Shown here piece after piece: positions 35,482 through 48,720 of a stretch of 64,000 nt of DNA. The translations under genes were made by a program, and so were the position numbers. Every line of letters starts with the position of its first letter. The stretch's first letter is position 1. The notes under the pieces are model-generated. The model was not told the DNA's origin, made no database searches, and worked only from the letters and a program-made list of their open reading frames with translations. This DNA comes from Quercus robur. Its lineage: Eukaryota > Streptophyta > Magnoliopsida > Fagales > Fagaceae. The DNA is taken from assembly GCF_932294415.1 (NCBI RefSeq), contig NC_065536.1, positions 2,108,001-2,172,000 of the forward strand. Direction: 5' to 3'.

Positions 35482-38400
35482 TCACTTTCTGGGGTCTCTC
35501 TGGGTAATTGACACAAGTCTCCGCCCTCCAGCATTTTTCCAAACTCCACGAACTGGCCACCCTCCAGGCGGCTCCTTACCTCCATCTGATTTTTCTTCAG
35601 TCTGACCAGGACCAGGATCAGAATCACCAAGATCTAAAAGTTCTGTGGCATCATTACCTAGACGGTTTCTAAGGAACTTAGAAATTTTTTTCTTTGGCTT
35701 ATTTCCTACTCCCCCAGTCTCCACATTTTTTGTTGATCCACCACCCGCTAAATGAGATCCATTTTCAGATTTTGGCTCCATTCTTGAGTGATGGGTAGAA
35801 ATTAAGTTGGACAGTTCATCATCCACAGAAGCTTTTAATTTGCCTTTGGTAGACCGATACCCATCTTTTGATAAGACCTCCACCTCATCTTCAGAAGGCT
35901 TATAATTTGATTGGAAACTCTTCACACTGCTGATGATACTATCTGCCAAAGCATCCTTTGAATTATGGAACCCATTTGCTTCACACTTCTCCTTACCTTT
36001 CTTGGAACTTTTTTTGTTTTTGGACCGACCACCATCGCTACTTGAAATGTTTTCAGATGAACCAACAGTCATGTTAAAATTGTAAGTCTCAACAAGCTCT
36101 TTTTGCTTCCGAGGATCAGGACAGAGTCTAGCTAGCTCAAGAACAAGATGTGACAGACCAAACTGAAAAACATAGGCAAGATATTCCCCTGCATCAATTA
36201 CGCCCTGGCGATACTCTGTAGATATTTCTCTGAATGCAGCAAATTTGTTCTCATCAAATTCTAAAGCAGCACGAATTTTCTCCACCAGATTCTTGTTAGC
36301 ATTTTGAACATCTTCCACCTTTGGCAGTGGGTGGCTACTTGAGGGTGCCTTATTAGTTTGAGAGGAAGAAACCGGAGGAAAACTAGAGAGAGAAGTATCA
36401 AAAGACCGTCTATCTACAAGGTTTGGATTCGAAACAGAGTGGCCAACCTGATTGGTGCTACCTGAAATCCTTGGCAAAACAGCAAAATTAGACGATGCAA
36501 CTAGATGAGCTGTGGCTAGTCTAGACTGAGCAGGGCTTGTATAACTAGATGATGAAGACTCATTAACCTTCACAGGCTTCCTCTGGGAAGAACTAGGAAG
36601 ATTAGATAATGAGCTACTGGTTGATGAGCTGGTTAAATGACTTGCTGCTGGCCAAGCTTGAGAAGAATGAAGAACAGTTACGGTTCCATTGTTCCGGCGA
36701 CGAAGGCAAGCAGCCATAGTGTTCCCTTCTGAATGATTTCTAAATTTCTGTCGACTTCTCCTTGAAGCCACAGGTAGTGGAGGAAAGGATGATTCTTCCA
36801 GTGTATTTTGTGCTGAAGCACAGCTTTGTCTTGAAGGTGTCTCAGATTCTGTGGTAGCTAATGATTCAAATGCATTTGTGATTGATGCAGTATCCCTTGC
36901 TTGGTGATTGGAAACTGCTTGGGCACTTGATGAAGCATGATGATGATGTTCTGTATTGGCTGTCTCAAGACTAGCTTGAATGGCCAAAGAAAGTCGATTG
37001 TCTGACAAATCCGAATGAGAGACACATCCTCTACCTTGACGATCTTGCTCATTTCGCCGGTACTGGAAGCTTGTTCGTATCTGGACATAAATAAGAAACA
37101 GTAGAGACACCCATATGCCCAAGAGAAGAAGGATTAACAACAGACAGTGGAAATATTTTTACTCCAAACAGGTCTACAAATTGTCAAGATTGCAGCAGAC
37201 GGTGGAAAGATAACAGACAAGACTACAAAAGGAATTTAAAAAATGCATACAAACCTGAAGAGCGGCATTCCTCTTGCAGTGAGACATGTGCCCTCCATGC
37301 TCCATGGCATTATGCCTCTATATATATTGGATTTAAGTGAGACAATAGAATCTACAAAAAAAAATAACAAGCGGAAACATACTCAAAACAAAAAGAAAAT
37401 GTAGAGCATATTTAGGCCGACAAAGATGTCACCTTGAGTTCAGATTCGTTTGTGAAAACAACAAATTTTTTAGCAATGCAGGCCTCATTCTCACATATAT
37501 GATGGTCTTGACGAAAATGGATCTGCAAGATTGTACTCTTGATGTAAACATAAATTTCAAATATGACTATTCACTGAAATGCATACATGAAAGAACACAG
37601 AAAACAACTGGCCTCCAAGTCATCATAATCCTTGTAGTACTCATATTGTCCTGGATGGCGCCTGCAATGAACAAGGTAAATTGGATCCATGGTCTGTATG
37701 TTTGCTTAAACTTCAAGGAAGTTACAACCTTCTCATAAACAAAAGCATCATTTACCTTTGGCATATATGGCAAGTATAATGTTCAGTGGACATGTGCAAG
37801 TACAGCTCATTATCTCCATAGAATGGATTTTGGCAAAATTCACAGATAGGATGTCCCATAAATCCACCTCTTTCACTTTCAGTGCCATCAACCTCCGAAT
37901 CACCCGTCTTTATATGCTGATTTAATTGTGACTTTTCATATAACTTTTGCTCACTGATAAATATCTGGTACACAATTCAAAGTGAAGTCAGTCACATTGT
38001 AGTGCAAGGTAAGGTACAACATTCATGCTTCTAAAAAAAGAGAAGAATTTCAGCAAGATAGTAACAATAATTTTCTACAGAAAATTTATAAGGTACCAAA
38101 ACCCAAAAGATGGAAAGAGAAGAGGGTGCTAAGGTTAGAACTCAAAAATCTGCATAAAAATTTAAGATGTGGAATTCTACAAGCAACCCCCTTGTGTCCT
38201 TTCACAAACCAGTTATACGGTGAGTATTCAACTAAAAGAGAAAAAGATAAAACCAAATCCAGAAGCCACATTGTAAATACTTTATATGCAACTCAATATA
38301 TTACCATGTCATGTTTGACAAATAATAATAATAATTCGTCAATGTTTATTTCATGCAAACATATCTCACCTTCCTACCTTCCAAACATAGACTGCACATG

Positions 38401-39173
38401 AACAGCCTATGTTGGTGGAACAAATGGCCTCTCAGCTGCTCAATGTTCTTGAACCCTGCTCTCCTCTTTGACCCTTCATTCCTTTGTTCATTTTTCTTAT
38501 CACAAACAATGCATGATAGTCTGCACATGGCCTTTATCATCTTGTAGTGATCCATATCATCAAAATACGCTTGTGTTCCTTCATGATACCAATATTGTCC
38601 AACTTGACCCTCTATTGGATCAGCTGGAAAAACTGAAAAGTCATTAATCATCCTTGTATAATCTCCTAAAGCCTGGAAAAAAGGGAAGTAATGAACAAAC
38701 ATTACAACCAATAAGTATATAAAAAATAAATCACGTAATAACTCATCAAAAATTGCAGCTAGAACTCAGTGAAGTGTGAAAATTGGTCTTTTTCTCTTTC
38801 TTAGCAGTGTCTGCAAGCAGAAGATAGACGAACGGAATTAATTGTGGAGAAGTTACCATATAACAACAGATCTCGGTTGGATCCAACAAGGATGAACATA
38901 TAAGTCTGGAAGAAAACTTTCTAATTCATCAGAGTTGCCAATTCTCCCAAAACCAAGCACAGCAATCATGTATGTAAGTCAAAGAACTTACTGAAAAATG
39001 CTAACCTTAGTGACAAAGATGATATTTGATTCAGACTTGCAAAGGCAGCAACGACGATCATCACAGATGAAACGGAGACGAATGACACAGGTGGAGCAGA
39101 CCTCCCGATGGCCACATGATCCATATGCAACCCACAAAAGTGTCTCAGCACAGACAACGCAGCTATCATCCAT
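35482..39173 (-). CDS. HEL2: ZNF598/HEL2-type RING zinc-finger E3 ubiquitin ligase
   Basis: Family role: senses collided ribosomes and ubiquitinates small-subunit proteins in ribosome-associated quality control, in the cytosol. Exons (minus): 39173-39006, 38672-38370, 37964-37756, 37661-37613, 37522-37433, 37317-37255, 37080-35482; 826 aa, no break. The N-terminal RING has C5, C8, C20, H22, C26, C29, C42 and C45 (CVVCAETLLWVAYGSCGH). Exons 2-6 carry the C2H2-type fingers (CIVCDKKN; CEFCQNPFYGDNELYLHM; CHICQR). The last exon is a Ser-rich disordered tail with a helical block (KNLVEKIRAALEFDENKF) and a basic C-terminus. The intron after exon 4 appears to start with GC (GAG|GCCAGT); reading through breaks the conserved join YDDLE-IHFR. 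Length and order match the plant HEL2 homologues as I recall them. Confidence 0.93.
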
Positions 39174-42013
39174 GGTATATCTCTTCCTAAATGGAAAAAA
39201 ATGATACGAGAAAAGTGATTTTATGCTCTGATCACCCATTTACATTCTGACCATAACCAAGTAACCAAATAGATATACAATATGCTTTTTTCCCTTAATT
39301 TGCAACAGTTCCCACTAAGGACTCATTCATGTTCAGATCATGACCAAGGCTAATGCCAATAAGGTTACAGATTAAAAGTTGTTTATGATGGGCCTTCATT
39401 TGTAGTCTGGCCACTCCATCATATACTCATGTGAATTATATTCTTATTACTGAGCACTAATAATGAACAAAAGTTTACCTATCAAAGACCAGTGAATACA
39501 TGGCTCCTTGAAGATTTATTTCAATCAGTGAAATGACTAAAGAAAAAGAAGACTCAAAACTTCAAAACTCATAAGCTCCCATCACGAGTAAATACAATAA
39601 TCTCATAGATCTCAGACCATAAGGAATTTAATAACTAATAACAGTGAATTTTACACCACTCTGCATCTGCGATATCAATACACGTTAATTATCACAATCA
39701 ACACCAAGAACCTTGATAATGCAAATTAGACCTCAAAAACCAATTACTACTTGCAGGGAGCTCTGCATCAAACACCAAAATCAGCCCAATAACTATGTAT
39801 GACCTTTCAAACCTATTATAGCAACAAAGCATATTAACCCACAAAAACAATATACATTGAATAATGAACATCCAAAAAATGTGCTTCTTGACTGGATCTG
39901 TACATGAGCTTCTGTATGCATGAGCATATATGTACATAGATAGGGTCAAATCACTTTACACCTAGCATAATTCTTCCTTACTTTTACACCATCTAAAAAC
40001 TTTTTATTGAAGTAATATTTTGAAAATCCCATAGTTGTATTACATGTTCTCTATGTTATTAACACATTGATGTGGACAAGAAAGAGTTCAAGGAAAAACA
40101 AGATTAAATACCAAAAGATTCAAGATTTGTGGTCTAGTTTTGATGTGGGACTTTCTTGACACTTATCATTGGTTACTTTAGTTATTATCGAGTCTTGTTA
40201 TTAAGGGTTTTTTTTTTTTTTTTTTGTTAGGTTATAAAGTTTTTCGTTCGGTCTTAATAGTTTTACTAGAATATGGGCAATTTCGAAATTTTCAGATTCT
40301 CAGGAATGGGCTGTTCTAGAGGAAAAAGTATTTTGTATCAAATGATACCACGTCAACCGTATCAAAATCCAATAAACAAGAGACGTGTACAAAAATAACT
40401 ATCTACTAACATATGTCTTTCAATAGTTAGTGGGTTAGTTATTTTTTGCTGATGTCTCACATTTATTGGATTTTGATACTGCTAACATGGTATCATTTCA
40501 TACCAAATACCTTCTCGTTATAGAGGCCCATAAGTCTTACTTTACATTCTAAGTCCTTTTCCTATTTGGTTTACATGTTAATAAGTCTTTCTAGGAACAG
40601 GTTATTTAGAGTACTTGTCCTTCTAGGAAAGGGTTTAACAATAGCCTATATAAAAGGCTATTGTTGTCAATAAAATTGATAGTGAGATGGAAATTATTAA
40701 TATTCCAGAAGCTTGTTTAAGCTTTGAGGGTGTGATTGTCTTCTTCTAAGTGTGATTGCTTAGGAAAACCTATGTATGATTGCCTAGTGTTTTACTTTTA
40801 TCTATATTATTTCTTGTTCTATTCCCTGTTTTGACACCTAACAGCCATCAACACATTCAAGATTCATTATTTTCTTTACCTAAACCCTTAAACATCAATT
40901 CTTATTCAAGAACCCTTCAAGATCTCATCAACAAATTTAATTTAGTGCAAACCCCTTCAAGATCCTACCTCAAAATTGGTATCAAAGCCCAATCAAGCTT
41001 ATGTCCTTCGTCACATGCACACTAATTTTCATATCAATCGGATGTTGTTTTACTTTTTGATCTATAGACTCACATGCTATATTTACAAGAACAACAACAA
41101 ACAAATCCTTAGTTTCAAAATTTTAGGGTTAGCTATGGATCCTTGATAGATTAGTTAGGGTCGATCATATGTATTCTTTTCCTCCATTCTACCCTATCTA
41201 AAGTCATACACTCTATTACTCCCTTAATTGACACGTCCTATTTTAGTACTTCTAATAATGTGAAAAAATTGAATTTTAAACATTTTTCAGATGTGGTAGT
41301 TATTAATCTCCAATCATCTTGATATTTTGCGTTATTATAGGGTATAAGGGGATAATGTAGTTTAACATACAAGCATACAAATGCACATGCATTTAACTAA
41401 GCAAAATGCTAAACCAACCAATTTCACCATTTCAAGAAAAACCCATTAAAATTAGCGATCCAATAACTCTGTTTGCACGACTAAGCATCATAGAAAACAA
41501 ACACCTATTACTTTTTTTTTTTTTTTTGATAAGTAACAAACACCTATTACTACTAAGCACAAATAGCCACAAAATGCATAAACTTCATCAACCCACTTTT
41601 GCTAATCCTCATATAGCTCCAAAGTTCAAGTCTTTGCATCACAACTTCTCTAATTTCATCCACAGCAAACTCATTGCCACTGTTTTCACTCCTAAATGCA
41701 ATATCACACGCACTTTCCCATGCTCTATTTGCCAAGATTTTACACCAACAACTCACAAATGCAAATAAAGTCAAACAAAAAGCAAACTAAACCCTTCATA
41801 CATTTCATGCAAAACCCACAAAAATTAACCAACCCACCACTCCTTTTACCCAACTAAATTGAATAAACAGTGCCACAACAACCATAACCCAGAAATTCTT
41901 TCATACACATATACACAAAAAAAAAACCAAAAAGATCAAAAATTTCATTTCATTTACACACACACACACACACACACATATCTATAGACAGAGATAGAGT
42001 CTTAGAGAGAACC
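39174..42013 (-). other. Probable 5'UTR and 5'UTR intron of the RING gene
   Basis: On the minus strand an acceptor CCATTTAG|GAAGAG at 39187 lies 13 nt before the start codon. A donor CCCTCAG|GTTCTC at 42012 follows a CT-rich, leader-like stretch (42014-42100). Together these suggest a 5'UTR intron of about 2.8 kb that holds a Copia-type LTR (40068-40972). An alternative donor, GATAG|GTAAAC near 39478, is also possible. Splice signals only. Confidence 0.35.
40068..40990 (+). mobile_element. Copia-type LTR with tRNA-iMet-like primer site
   Basis: From TGATGTGGACAAGAAAGAG at 40068 to CCTACCTCA at 40972 the sequence looks like one LTR, with a TATA-like CCTATATAAAAGG at about 40654 and a 3' R/U5-like stretch. 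It is followed at 40977 by TGGTATCAAAGC, one base off the usual plant tRNA-iMet primer site TGGTATCAGAGC. No gag-pol and no second LTR follow, so this is a truncated element. The left edge is a guess. Confidence 0.55.
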
Positions 42014-42100
42014 TGAGGGACTTTTGATTAGTAAGAACAGATCTACAAGAGAGAGAAGAGGGCTTTGTTAGAGAGAAATACAATAGTGAATGAAATGCAA

Positions 42101-42897
42101 ATCAAATCTTTTAATGAGAAAAATGGTTTTTTGTTTCTGACTAACAAAAAAAAAAGGGGAGAATTTTGTCTCCGGGCAGTGTGTTTCTCGGGGCCTGTTT
42201 TTCAGTTTGCTTTGTGTTTTTCCCCTGAAACCGAAAGAAACCAATTTGATGATGGGGACTGTCACAGACACAGTCACTGTGAACTTATCTTTGTCAAAGG
42301 GAAAGTGACAAAGTGACGTCGTTTCTTACTTTGAGAAATTGGAAAACTCTTTAGATTTTCCTATGCTTTTTTTTTTTTTTTTGGATCGAAATATTTTTAA
42401 TTTTAAGAGAATCGTTTTGGATTGCAATTTTTAGTGTCAATGACTTTTTTTTTTTTTTTTAGAGAGAGAATTATGAAAAAAAATTTGTTGTTAAATTGAA
42501 AATTATATTATCTAACTTTGACTTGTTTTCAAAATTCTTTAATTTCCGCTCTTTTTTTTTTCTTTTTTGTGATAAGTAATTTCAACTCGTTTCTAATATA
42601 ATCCTTTTGTTTAATCCATGTAGTTAACTTCACTAAAATGGCATTATTTTGAAAATTGAAAATACTCAAACTAATGATGAGATTGAATGAATCTAGATGG
42701 AATGATTAAATTGAGAGCATATTTAAGTTAAACAACTAAAAATAATAAATAAAATAAATGGTTGAATTTAAAATATATCAAAGTTAGATAGGGTAATTTT
42801 TTTGCTTAAACTTTGTTTTTATAATGATATAAATTAATGGACGGATTTGTGCTTTAGAAATGCATATTGATGTGGATATGAAATTATGAAATATAAG
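42101..42897. other. Intergenic / promoter side of the RING gene
   Basis: AT-rich. The part at 42150-42330 is GC-richer and could be promoter of the minus-strand gene, but no TATA box can be placed with confidence. Nothing recognised at 42330-42897. Confidence 0.35.
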
Positions 42898-43578
42898 TGT
42901 GGGGCCCAATAATTTGTGACCCTAGCCCATTTTTACATTGGGGCCCATGGCCCGGGCCAAGGAGGGATATAGCCGAGGACGTACAATAAAAGTCCAAGTA
43001 ATCTTGAGACATGGGCGAGGATGACTCTTTCCTCGGCATCCCCGTGGCCCTCCTGAAAGAAAGGGCAAAAGCGGTATAGGAATAGTTTTGGGAAAAACCT
43101 AAAATATCTGCGTTGATAGAGAAAGGACCGCTGAACAATATGGCGACCAAGGACAAATGGAAAGCTGTCATTACTGCCATTGAATACTCTGCATCTGACA
43201 GAACCATGCTCTTCAGCTTTTACAACCACCCCCAACCACTTTGGGTATGGGCTGATGGGACAAGTATCAGTCCTGGAAAGTCGAACCTACACGTAGACGT
43301 TGGATAAGGGGCACAGGCTAATATAAAAGGAAAAGTAAGCAATCCAGAGAAAGAGGAGGCTGGGAAAAAAGGCCAAGAACCAGAACCTTCCAGACCGCCT
43401 CAAGGAGAAAAACTTCTCGAGCGAACACGGTTTAACTCTGTACGAACACCACGACCAACCACCGTCCGGTGACCAAGGCCTAGCCTTTCAAACCCACGCT
43501 CTACAAATGATGTTGTTTGAGCCTTTTTTACGTGCGAACCCAACATCATTTTGGGTCGTTACAAATTGAGTCCTTACA
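42898..43578 (+). repeat. 5' LTR of element 3
   Basis: Starts TGTGGGGCCC, ends GTCCTTACA, with a likely TATA at CTAATATAAAAGG (about 43318). Confidence 0.9.
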
Positions 43579-44179
43579 ATTGGTGCCGTCTGTGGGAAAG
43601 GGCTTGTGTGTTGGCACAGGCGATGGGTTGAGACAATCCCCCCATCATTTCCAACAGTCGGTTGTAGTGTCCTAGTATAAAGTTCCACAAGGGGCTACGT
43701 TTCTTCGATAGGGGCTATGCTTCGTAGCGTCAGCAGCGCGGATGGTTCTAGGGGCTTAGCCGAGGAGCTAATCCCCCTAAACCAAGGTCCCACGCCATAG
43801 CTAAGGAGTTAATTCCCCCAACTACTTAAAAGCTAAGTTTTAGACAGAACCAAGGTATTGCATGGTCCTCGGACTCAAACCTATGGGGAAACCAACTACT
43901 TAAAAACTGAGTTTTGGACAGAACTAAGGTATTGCATGGTCCTCGGACTCAAACCTATGGAAAAATCAGCCACTTAAGGAGAATTCTAAGTCGCTCAGTC
44001 CTCGGACCAAATACCAGAAAAGACTAAGGCTATGAAAGTCATTAGCAAGATGGCGAAACACCTTAGTACTCGGCGACCCGCATGGGCTGTTCATTTTGGG
44101 TTACATATCCTCGGATGATTACCTCCTGCACAGTACCAAGCATTCAGCCATCATCTCGTTTAGTTTGGGGTATGCAACC

Positions 44180-44882
44180 TGTAATGACTCAATTTGTTAT
44201 GACCCAAAATGATATTGGGTTCGCACGTAAAAAAGGCCCAAACAACATCATTTGTAGAGCGTGGGTTTGAAAGGCTAGGCCTTGGTCACCGGACGGTGGT
44301 TGGTCGTGGTGTTCGTACAGAGTTAAACCGTGTTTGCTCGAGGAGTCTTTCTCCTTGAGGCGGTCTGGGAGGCTCTGGTTCTTGGCCTTTTTTCCCAGCC
44401 TCCTTTTTTGGCGCATCAACCTTCACATTATTTAGCCCTTCTTGGTTGATCCTAACCCTCCACTTGTTGGTCAGGCAGGTGTCTACTTAAATACCCGTCC
44501 CATCAGCTGCCTCCCCTTGTTTTTTGTTAGTTTCGATGACCGAAGTCACCCTGTTCAGGCGTCTTTTCTCATTAATATGGTTAGGACGTTTGCGGGCGCA
44601 TTTAATGCGGAGGGGACGTATTTACCTTGAACTAGTTCCACACCGTACTCCCACGTGGGTCCCATTCTACTCGCCTCTTCTTCAAGGGGCTTTTTGGGGG
44701 CAGCCTTCAACGAGATGTTGCTCTTCCCTTTGAAGTCTTGGAATGCTGAGGACAGGATCATCCACGGCTGTGCCCCCAGGCATTTCGGTCTTTCCCTATT
44801 CGTCCTTGGCAAATACCTTCCTTGGCATGGGCCCTGGGCCCTAGTAGAGCGTGGGCCGGATCATAAGACTTCTGGCCTCACA
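44180..44882 (-). repeat. 3' LTR of nested element 4
   Basis: 703 bp, same length as its partner. By eye only a few scattered differences from 48953-49655, so the insertion is fairly recent. Confidence 0.9.
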
Positions 44883-45210
44883 ATAGCCCCTCAAAATCCT
44901 GCTATCTGGCTCCTCGGACGGATAGGAGGGTTCAGACATCTATCAATGCCTGTCAATCCTTATCACTTATCGGTTCCCAAGACTTTTCGTCTGCCCGAGA
45001 CACGTTCCTGGAGACTTTGGAAGGTGAAACATGGCCTCATTAAATGCGGGCGGCTCTGTGTTTCCCACGTTCTACGGCATGATGGAGATCTAACGGTGGA
45101 GATTTCTTTGCCTTTATGGGCGGGAAAAATCGTGCAGTTACTCTCAATGGGAGGCATAAATGATTTTTGGAACGGATTTGTCTCTTCAGTTTTGCACTTA
45201 AGAGTTCTAG

Positions 45211-45408
45211 CATATATACCTTGGGTTCATCTGAACTTTCGTCCAAACTCAAGTCTATCTCCAGCACAAAAAGCTTGTTCGAAGCGCCTTTCCTCTTTTC
45301 TGTAAGTTCTCTGCCTCCATTAACTCGTGCTTTTTCTTTTCTGGGTTTATTTTTCTTTGGTTCCCTTCCTTCTCCCGTCACTGGTTGAGTTTGTTTAGTA
45401 ACTCGTAG
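45211..45408 (+). promoter_or_regulatory. Promoter and 5'UTR intron of the antisense gene in element 4
   Basis: A TATA-like CATATATACC at 45211-45220 is followed by a leader. A strong donor GTAAGT at 45302 and acceptor ACTCGTAG at 45408 enclose a 107-bp intron, two nt before the ATG at 45411. The older gene at 54318 shows the same plan. Confidence 0.5.
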
Positions 45409-45410
45409 AG

Positions 45411-48102
45411 ATGGTTAAATTGAGACTGAGGAAATTTGTTGATACTGAGGAGGCGATGAAAAAGTTCATCGCCGATTACAGGATTCCTCCCAACGTAAGT
45501 CTGAGGCATTGTAAAATGGGGGAGTGGTACTTTCTAAGGAGAATGGGCGAGGTGGTAATTCTTGTCCTCGCCTTTGTAGAGGGGGGTATAAGAATCCCCA
45601 TGGGGCCGGTAACAAAGGGTTACCTCAGGCACTTCCGATTAGCCCCCACCCAGTGCACCGGCAACATGTTTAGGATTCTAGGTTGTGTGGATGCCTTAAA
45701 CGAAAAGATGGGGCTAAGATTGACCCACCACGATGTGAATTGGTGTTATAATCTCCAAAATTTGAAGGGGAAATCCTATTATATGAAGACGAGAGACGAG
45801 AGGGTTCGACTAATTCAATGCCTCCCTGATTCCAACAAGGGGTTAAACAAAGATTTCCTTATCGTATCCGGTGAATGGCATGATGGCGATCCGTGCCCCA
45901 CGGTAGAGGGAGAACCAGGTGGGGTATAGAGAATGGAAGGGTGCCGATCCTTTGTGCCATTTTAATTTGATGTGGTTTGGTAACTAACCATGCGCATGTG
46001 TTTTTCTTGCAGATCCACACGCTTTTCACCGACACTTTCACCTAGTTAACCGGGTGGACTTGGAGACTGTTCTTCAAGCGGCAGTTTTCGTAAATGACGG
46101 GGATGGTCAAGTCCGAGCCGCTCACAAAATCTTAGGGTACGCTCCCCTTCAGAAGTCATTCGTCGACCCCAGGCACGTGATCAGCGCCAGCCGTCCTCGA
46201 CTTCCAAAAATTACCGTGGTCGAATCAGGATTTTTAATCTCCGAAGGATCATCTGTCCCCGAGGGGATCCCACTGGTGGACCTCTCCTCATCTCACCAAG
46301 CAGCGGAAGGCGAAGGCGAGTTAGAACAATCTGAGGAGGGATTTGGGGTATTTGACCTAGCCGACCAATCCGAGGATCCTTCTGGTGATATAGGTGACCC
46401 GGCCTTGTCCGAGACGGAATTGTCATCAGTAGGCACATCTTCCCAAATCGAGATAGGACTTAAGAGAAAGCCCCCAACCAGCTTATTCGACCTCCTCGAG
46501 GGTCAACCGGGGAAGGGTGCGCAGGGAACACCGCAGTCCAACGCTCCGTCTCCATCACCTCATCCCCAGACCTTCCAGACTAGGTCATCCTCCACAAAGT
46601 CGCAGCCACAATCTCCCCGCCCCAAACTTCCTGCTCCTCCTCAACTAGCTCTGCCTCCTCGGCCGGAGACCACTGACTTAAAGAGAAATAGGAGTCCCAA
46701 GGGTAAGGAAGCCATGGACGGGGGAAAATCCCAATCTTCTAAGGAGAGGGATGAAGCCTCGCGTGTGAAACAATTGAAGATTGGGCACCAAAGTAAGGGT
46801 AAAGAGACCGAAGCCCAATCCGCCCAAAGCAAGGGGAAGGGGATCGAAGCCCAATCCTTGCCAAGCGCCTGGCTTCCCGCCCCAATGCTCCATGGGGGGC
46901 CACTGCTGGAAACCGCGTCCATGAGGGACCTTGGAGGTGGCGAAGGGGGTTATGTGGCCGACACACTAGGGAGAACTATGTTGCTTCCTAATGACGTGGA
47001 TGAGTTGAAGAAAATGAGGATGCAGGAGGTTTTCCTCAGTACGGAGAGGTACTTGGGAATGGTAAGGCTCTTGAAACCTAAAACTTTATTAACTCTTGCT
47101 CCGGTTTGTTATTCACAATGTATTTACCTCACTTGACAGGCTCTCCAGGCCATATATAGAATGGAGGAGGAAGTTAACAAGCAGAGTAAGGCCGCCGAGA
47201 ATGAACGCTCCAAGCGCATAGACACCGCGCGGACTCTCAAAGCTTCCGAGGACGACCTCGCAAAGGCCAAGGATGAATTAAAGGAGGCTATCCGAGAGAG
47301 GGATAACGCCTCGGCGGGTTTAGATGGCACCCAAAAACAGGCCGAGGAACAGACAAAACGTCTACTTGAAGCCGAGGATCAGTTGCGAATAGCCAAGGAG
47401 TAGATCAATGATTTAAAGAAAAGACTGATCTTGGCAGAGAATGATAAAGGCATGGCAGAGTATGCCCGGGACGAAGCCATGAGGGCCAAGCGAGAGGTCG
47501 AGTTTGCTAGAAACGAGGCTGAGGCTGCTAGGGAAACGGCCGAGGATGAGGGTTACAACACGGGGGTAGCTGAAACCCAAGCCTCCCTTAAAGCCCAAAT
47601 TCCCGGAGTGTGCAGGCTATATTGCTCCCAGGTTTGGGAAGAGGCCTTAAAGCGAGCTGGGGTGGATGCTTCATTTGATTTGTGGAAAGCGAAGAACATA
47701 TTTTACCCTACAGCCATCCGTGAGGCCGCCTCCGCCAACTCCGAGGCTGTGAGTGATCAACACGAGGGAGGGGTCACTCAGTCAGAAGCTGCACAGGTCA
47801 GCGTCCCTCCTGGCGAGTCGCTTAAAGGGGGAGAGCCCCATGATGTGATAGAAGCACCCATAAGTATGGATCCCGAGGTGCCCAAAGAAGATGCCGAGCC
47901 TATAATCAGCGCTCAGATCCCTGATGCCGTAGAGCCAGCCATCCTTGCCCAGCCCCTGCAGGCAATTCCTCTTACTGAGGTTCCCAAGAGTACCGACACC
48001 GATCCCGCTTAGCCTTCTCCAGAAGCGACTATCCTCCAGGGCTTCGAAGCCAGTCCCGTTTTGCCTTCCTAGGATGTGGCCGACATAGAACTGAAGAAGT
48101 AG
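45411..48102 (+). pseudogene. Antisense transposon-encoded protein, gypsy-type plant domain plus coiled coil
   Basis: Exons 45411-45918, 46013-47061 and 47140 onward; both introns are GT-AG and keep frame. The N-terminal about 230 residues (LRLRKFVDTEEAMKKFIADY; NVSLRHCKMGEWYFLRR; RHFRLAPTQCTGNMFRILG) resemble the plant 'putative gypsy type transposon' domain (I recall Pfam Transposase_28); then a Pro/Ser-rich middle and a Glu/Lys/Ala-rich coiled coil from about residue 520. TAG codons interrupt at 47401, 48010 and 48070, each where CAG is likely; 48100 may be the true end. Biochemical role unknown. Antisense extra genes are known in Tat-lineage Ty3/gypsy elements such as Grande; membership here is inference. 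Confidence 0.75.
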
Positions 48103-48477
48103 AAGCCCCGGCCAGCCTCCGTATTTATTTTTAATTCAATGATTTAACTAGTTTTTCTTTTACTTTGAAAACTTTGTAGTTTGCCTGTAGTTGAACCTAT
48201 TGAACACGTATATGAGAGTCTTTTCTTCCTCTTTCTGTTTGATTACATGTTAGTTGCCCTCGTCGATGCTTACTATCGCTGATGATTTTTGAGCTAATTA
48301 TCTTAACATGTATGAATGGTTGTACATATGAGATGTTTAGGATCATATTTCGGAATGCTAGCTCACCCGCACCCATAGGGTATTGAACTCGTGTCTGAAC
48401 CTATTTCAGTAGGGATATAGGCATCACTTGAAATGTCATATGTGTCGTTAGGACCAACTTGGCGTCTAAATTTCCTT

Positions 48478-48720
48478 TAAGTAGTTGGTTTCCCCATAGG
48501 TTTGAGTCCGAGGACCATGCAATACCTTGGTTCTGTCCAAAACTCGATTTTTTAAGTAGTTGGTTTCCCCATAGGTTTAAGTCCGAGGACCATGCAATAC
48601 CTTGGTTCTGTACAAAACTTAATTTTTAAGTAGTTGGTTTCCCCATAGGTTTGAGTCCGAGGACCATGTAATACCTTGGTTCTGTCCAAAAACTTGATTT
48701 TTTAAGTAGTTAGGGGAATT
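48478..48720 (-). repeat. Tandem array of nested element 4
   Basis: Three reverse-oriented units of 73-77 bp (plus-strand words TTAAGTAGTTGGTTTCCCCA and GAGGACCATGCAATACC). It is the same unit as in elements 1-3 and sits in the same place, next to the primer-binding-like segment. Confidence 0.85.
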
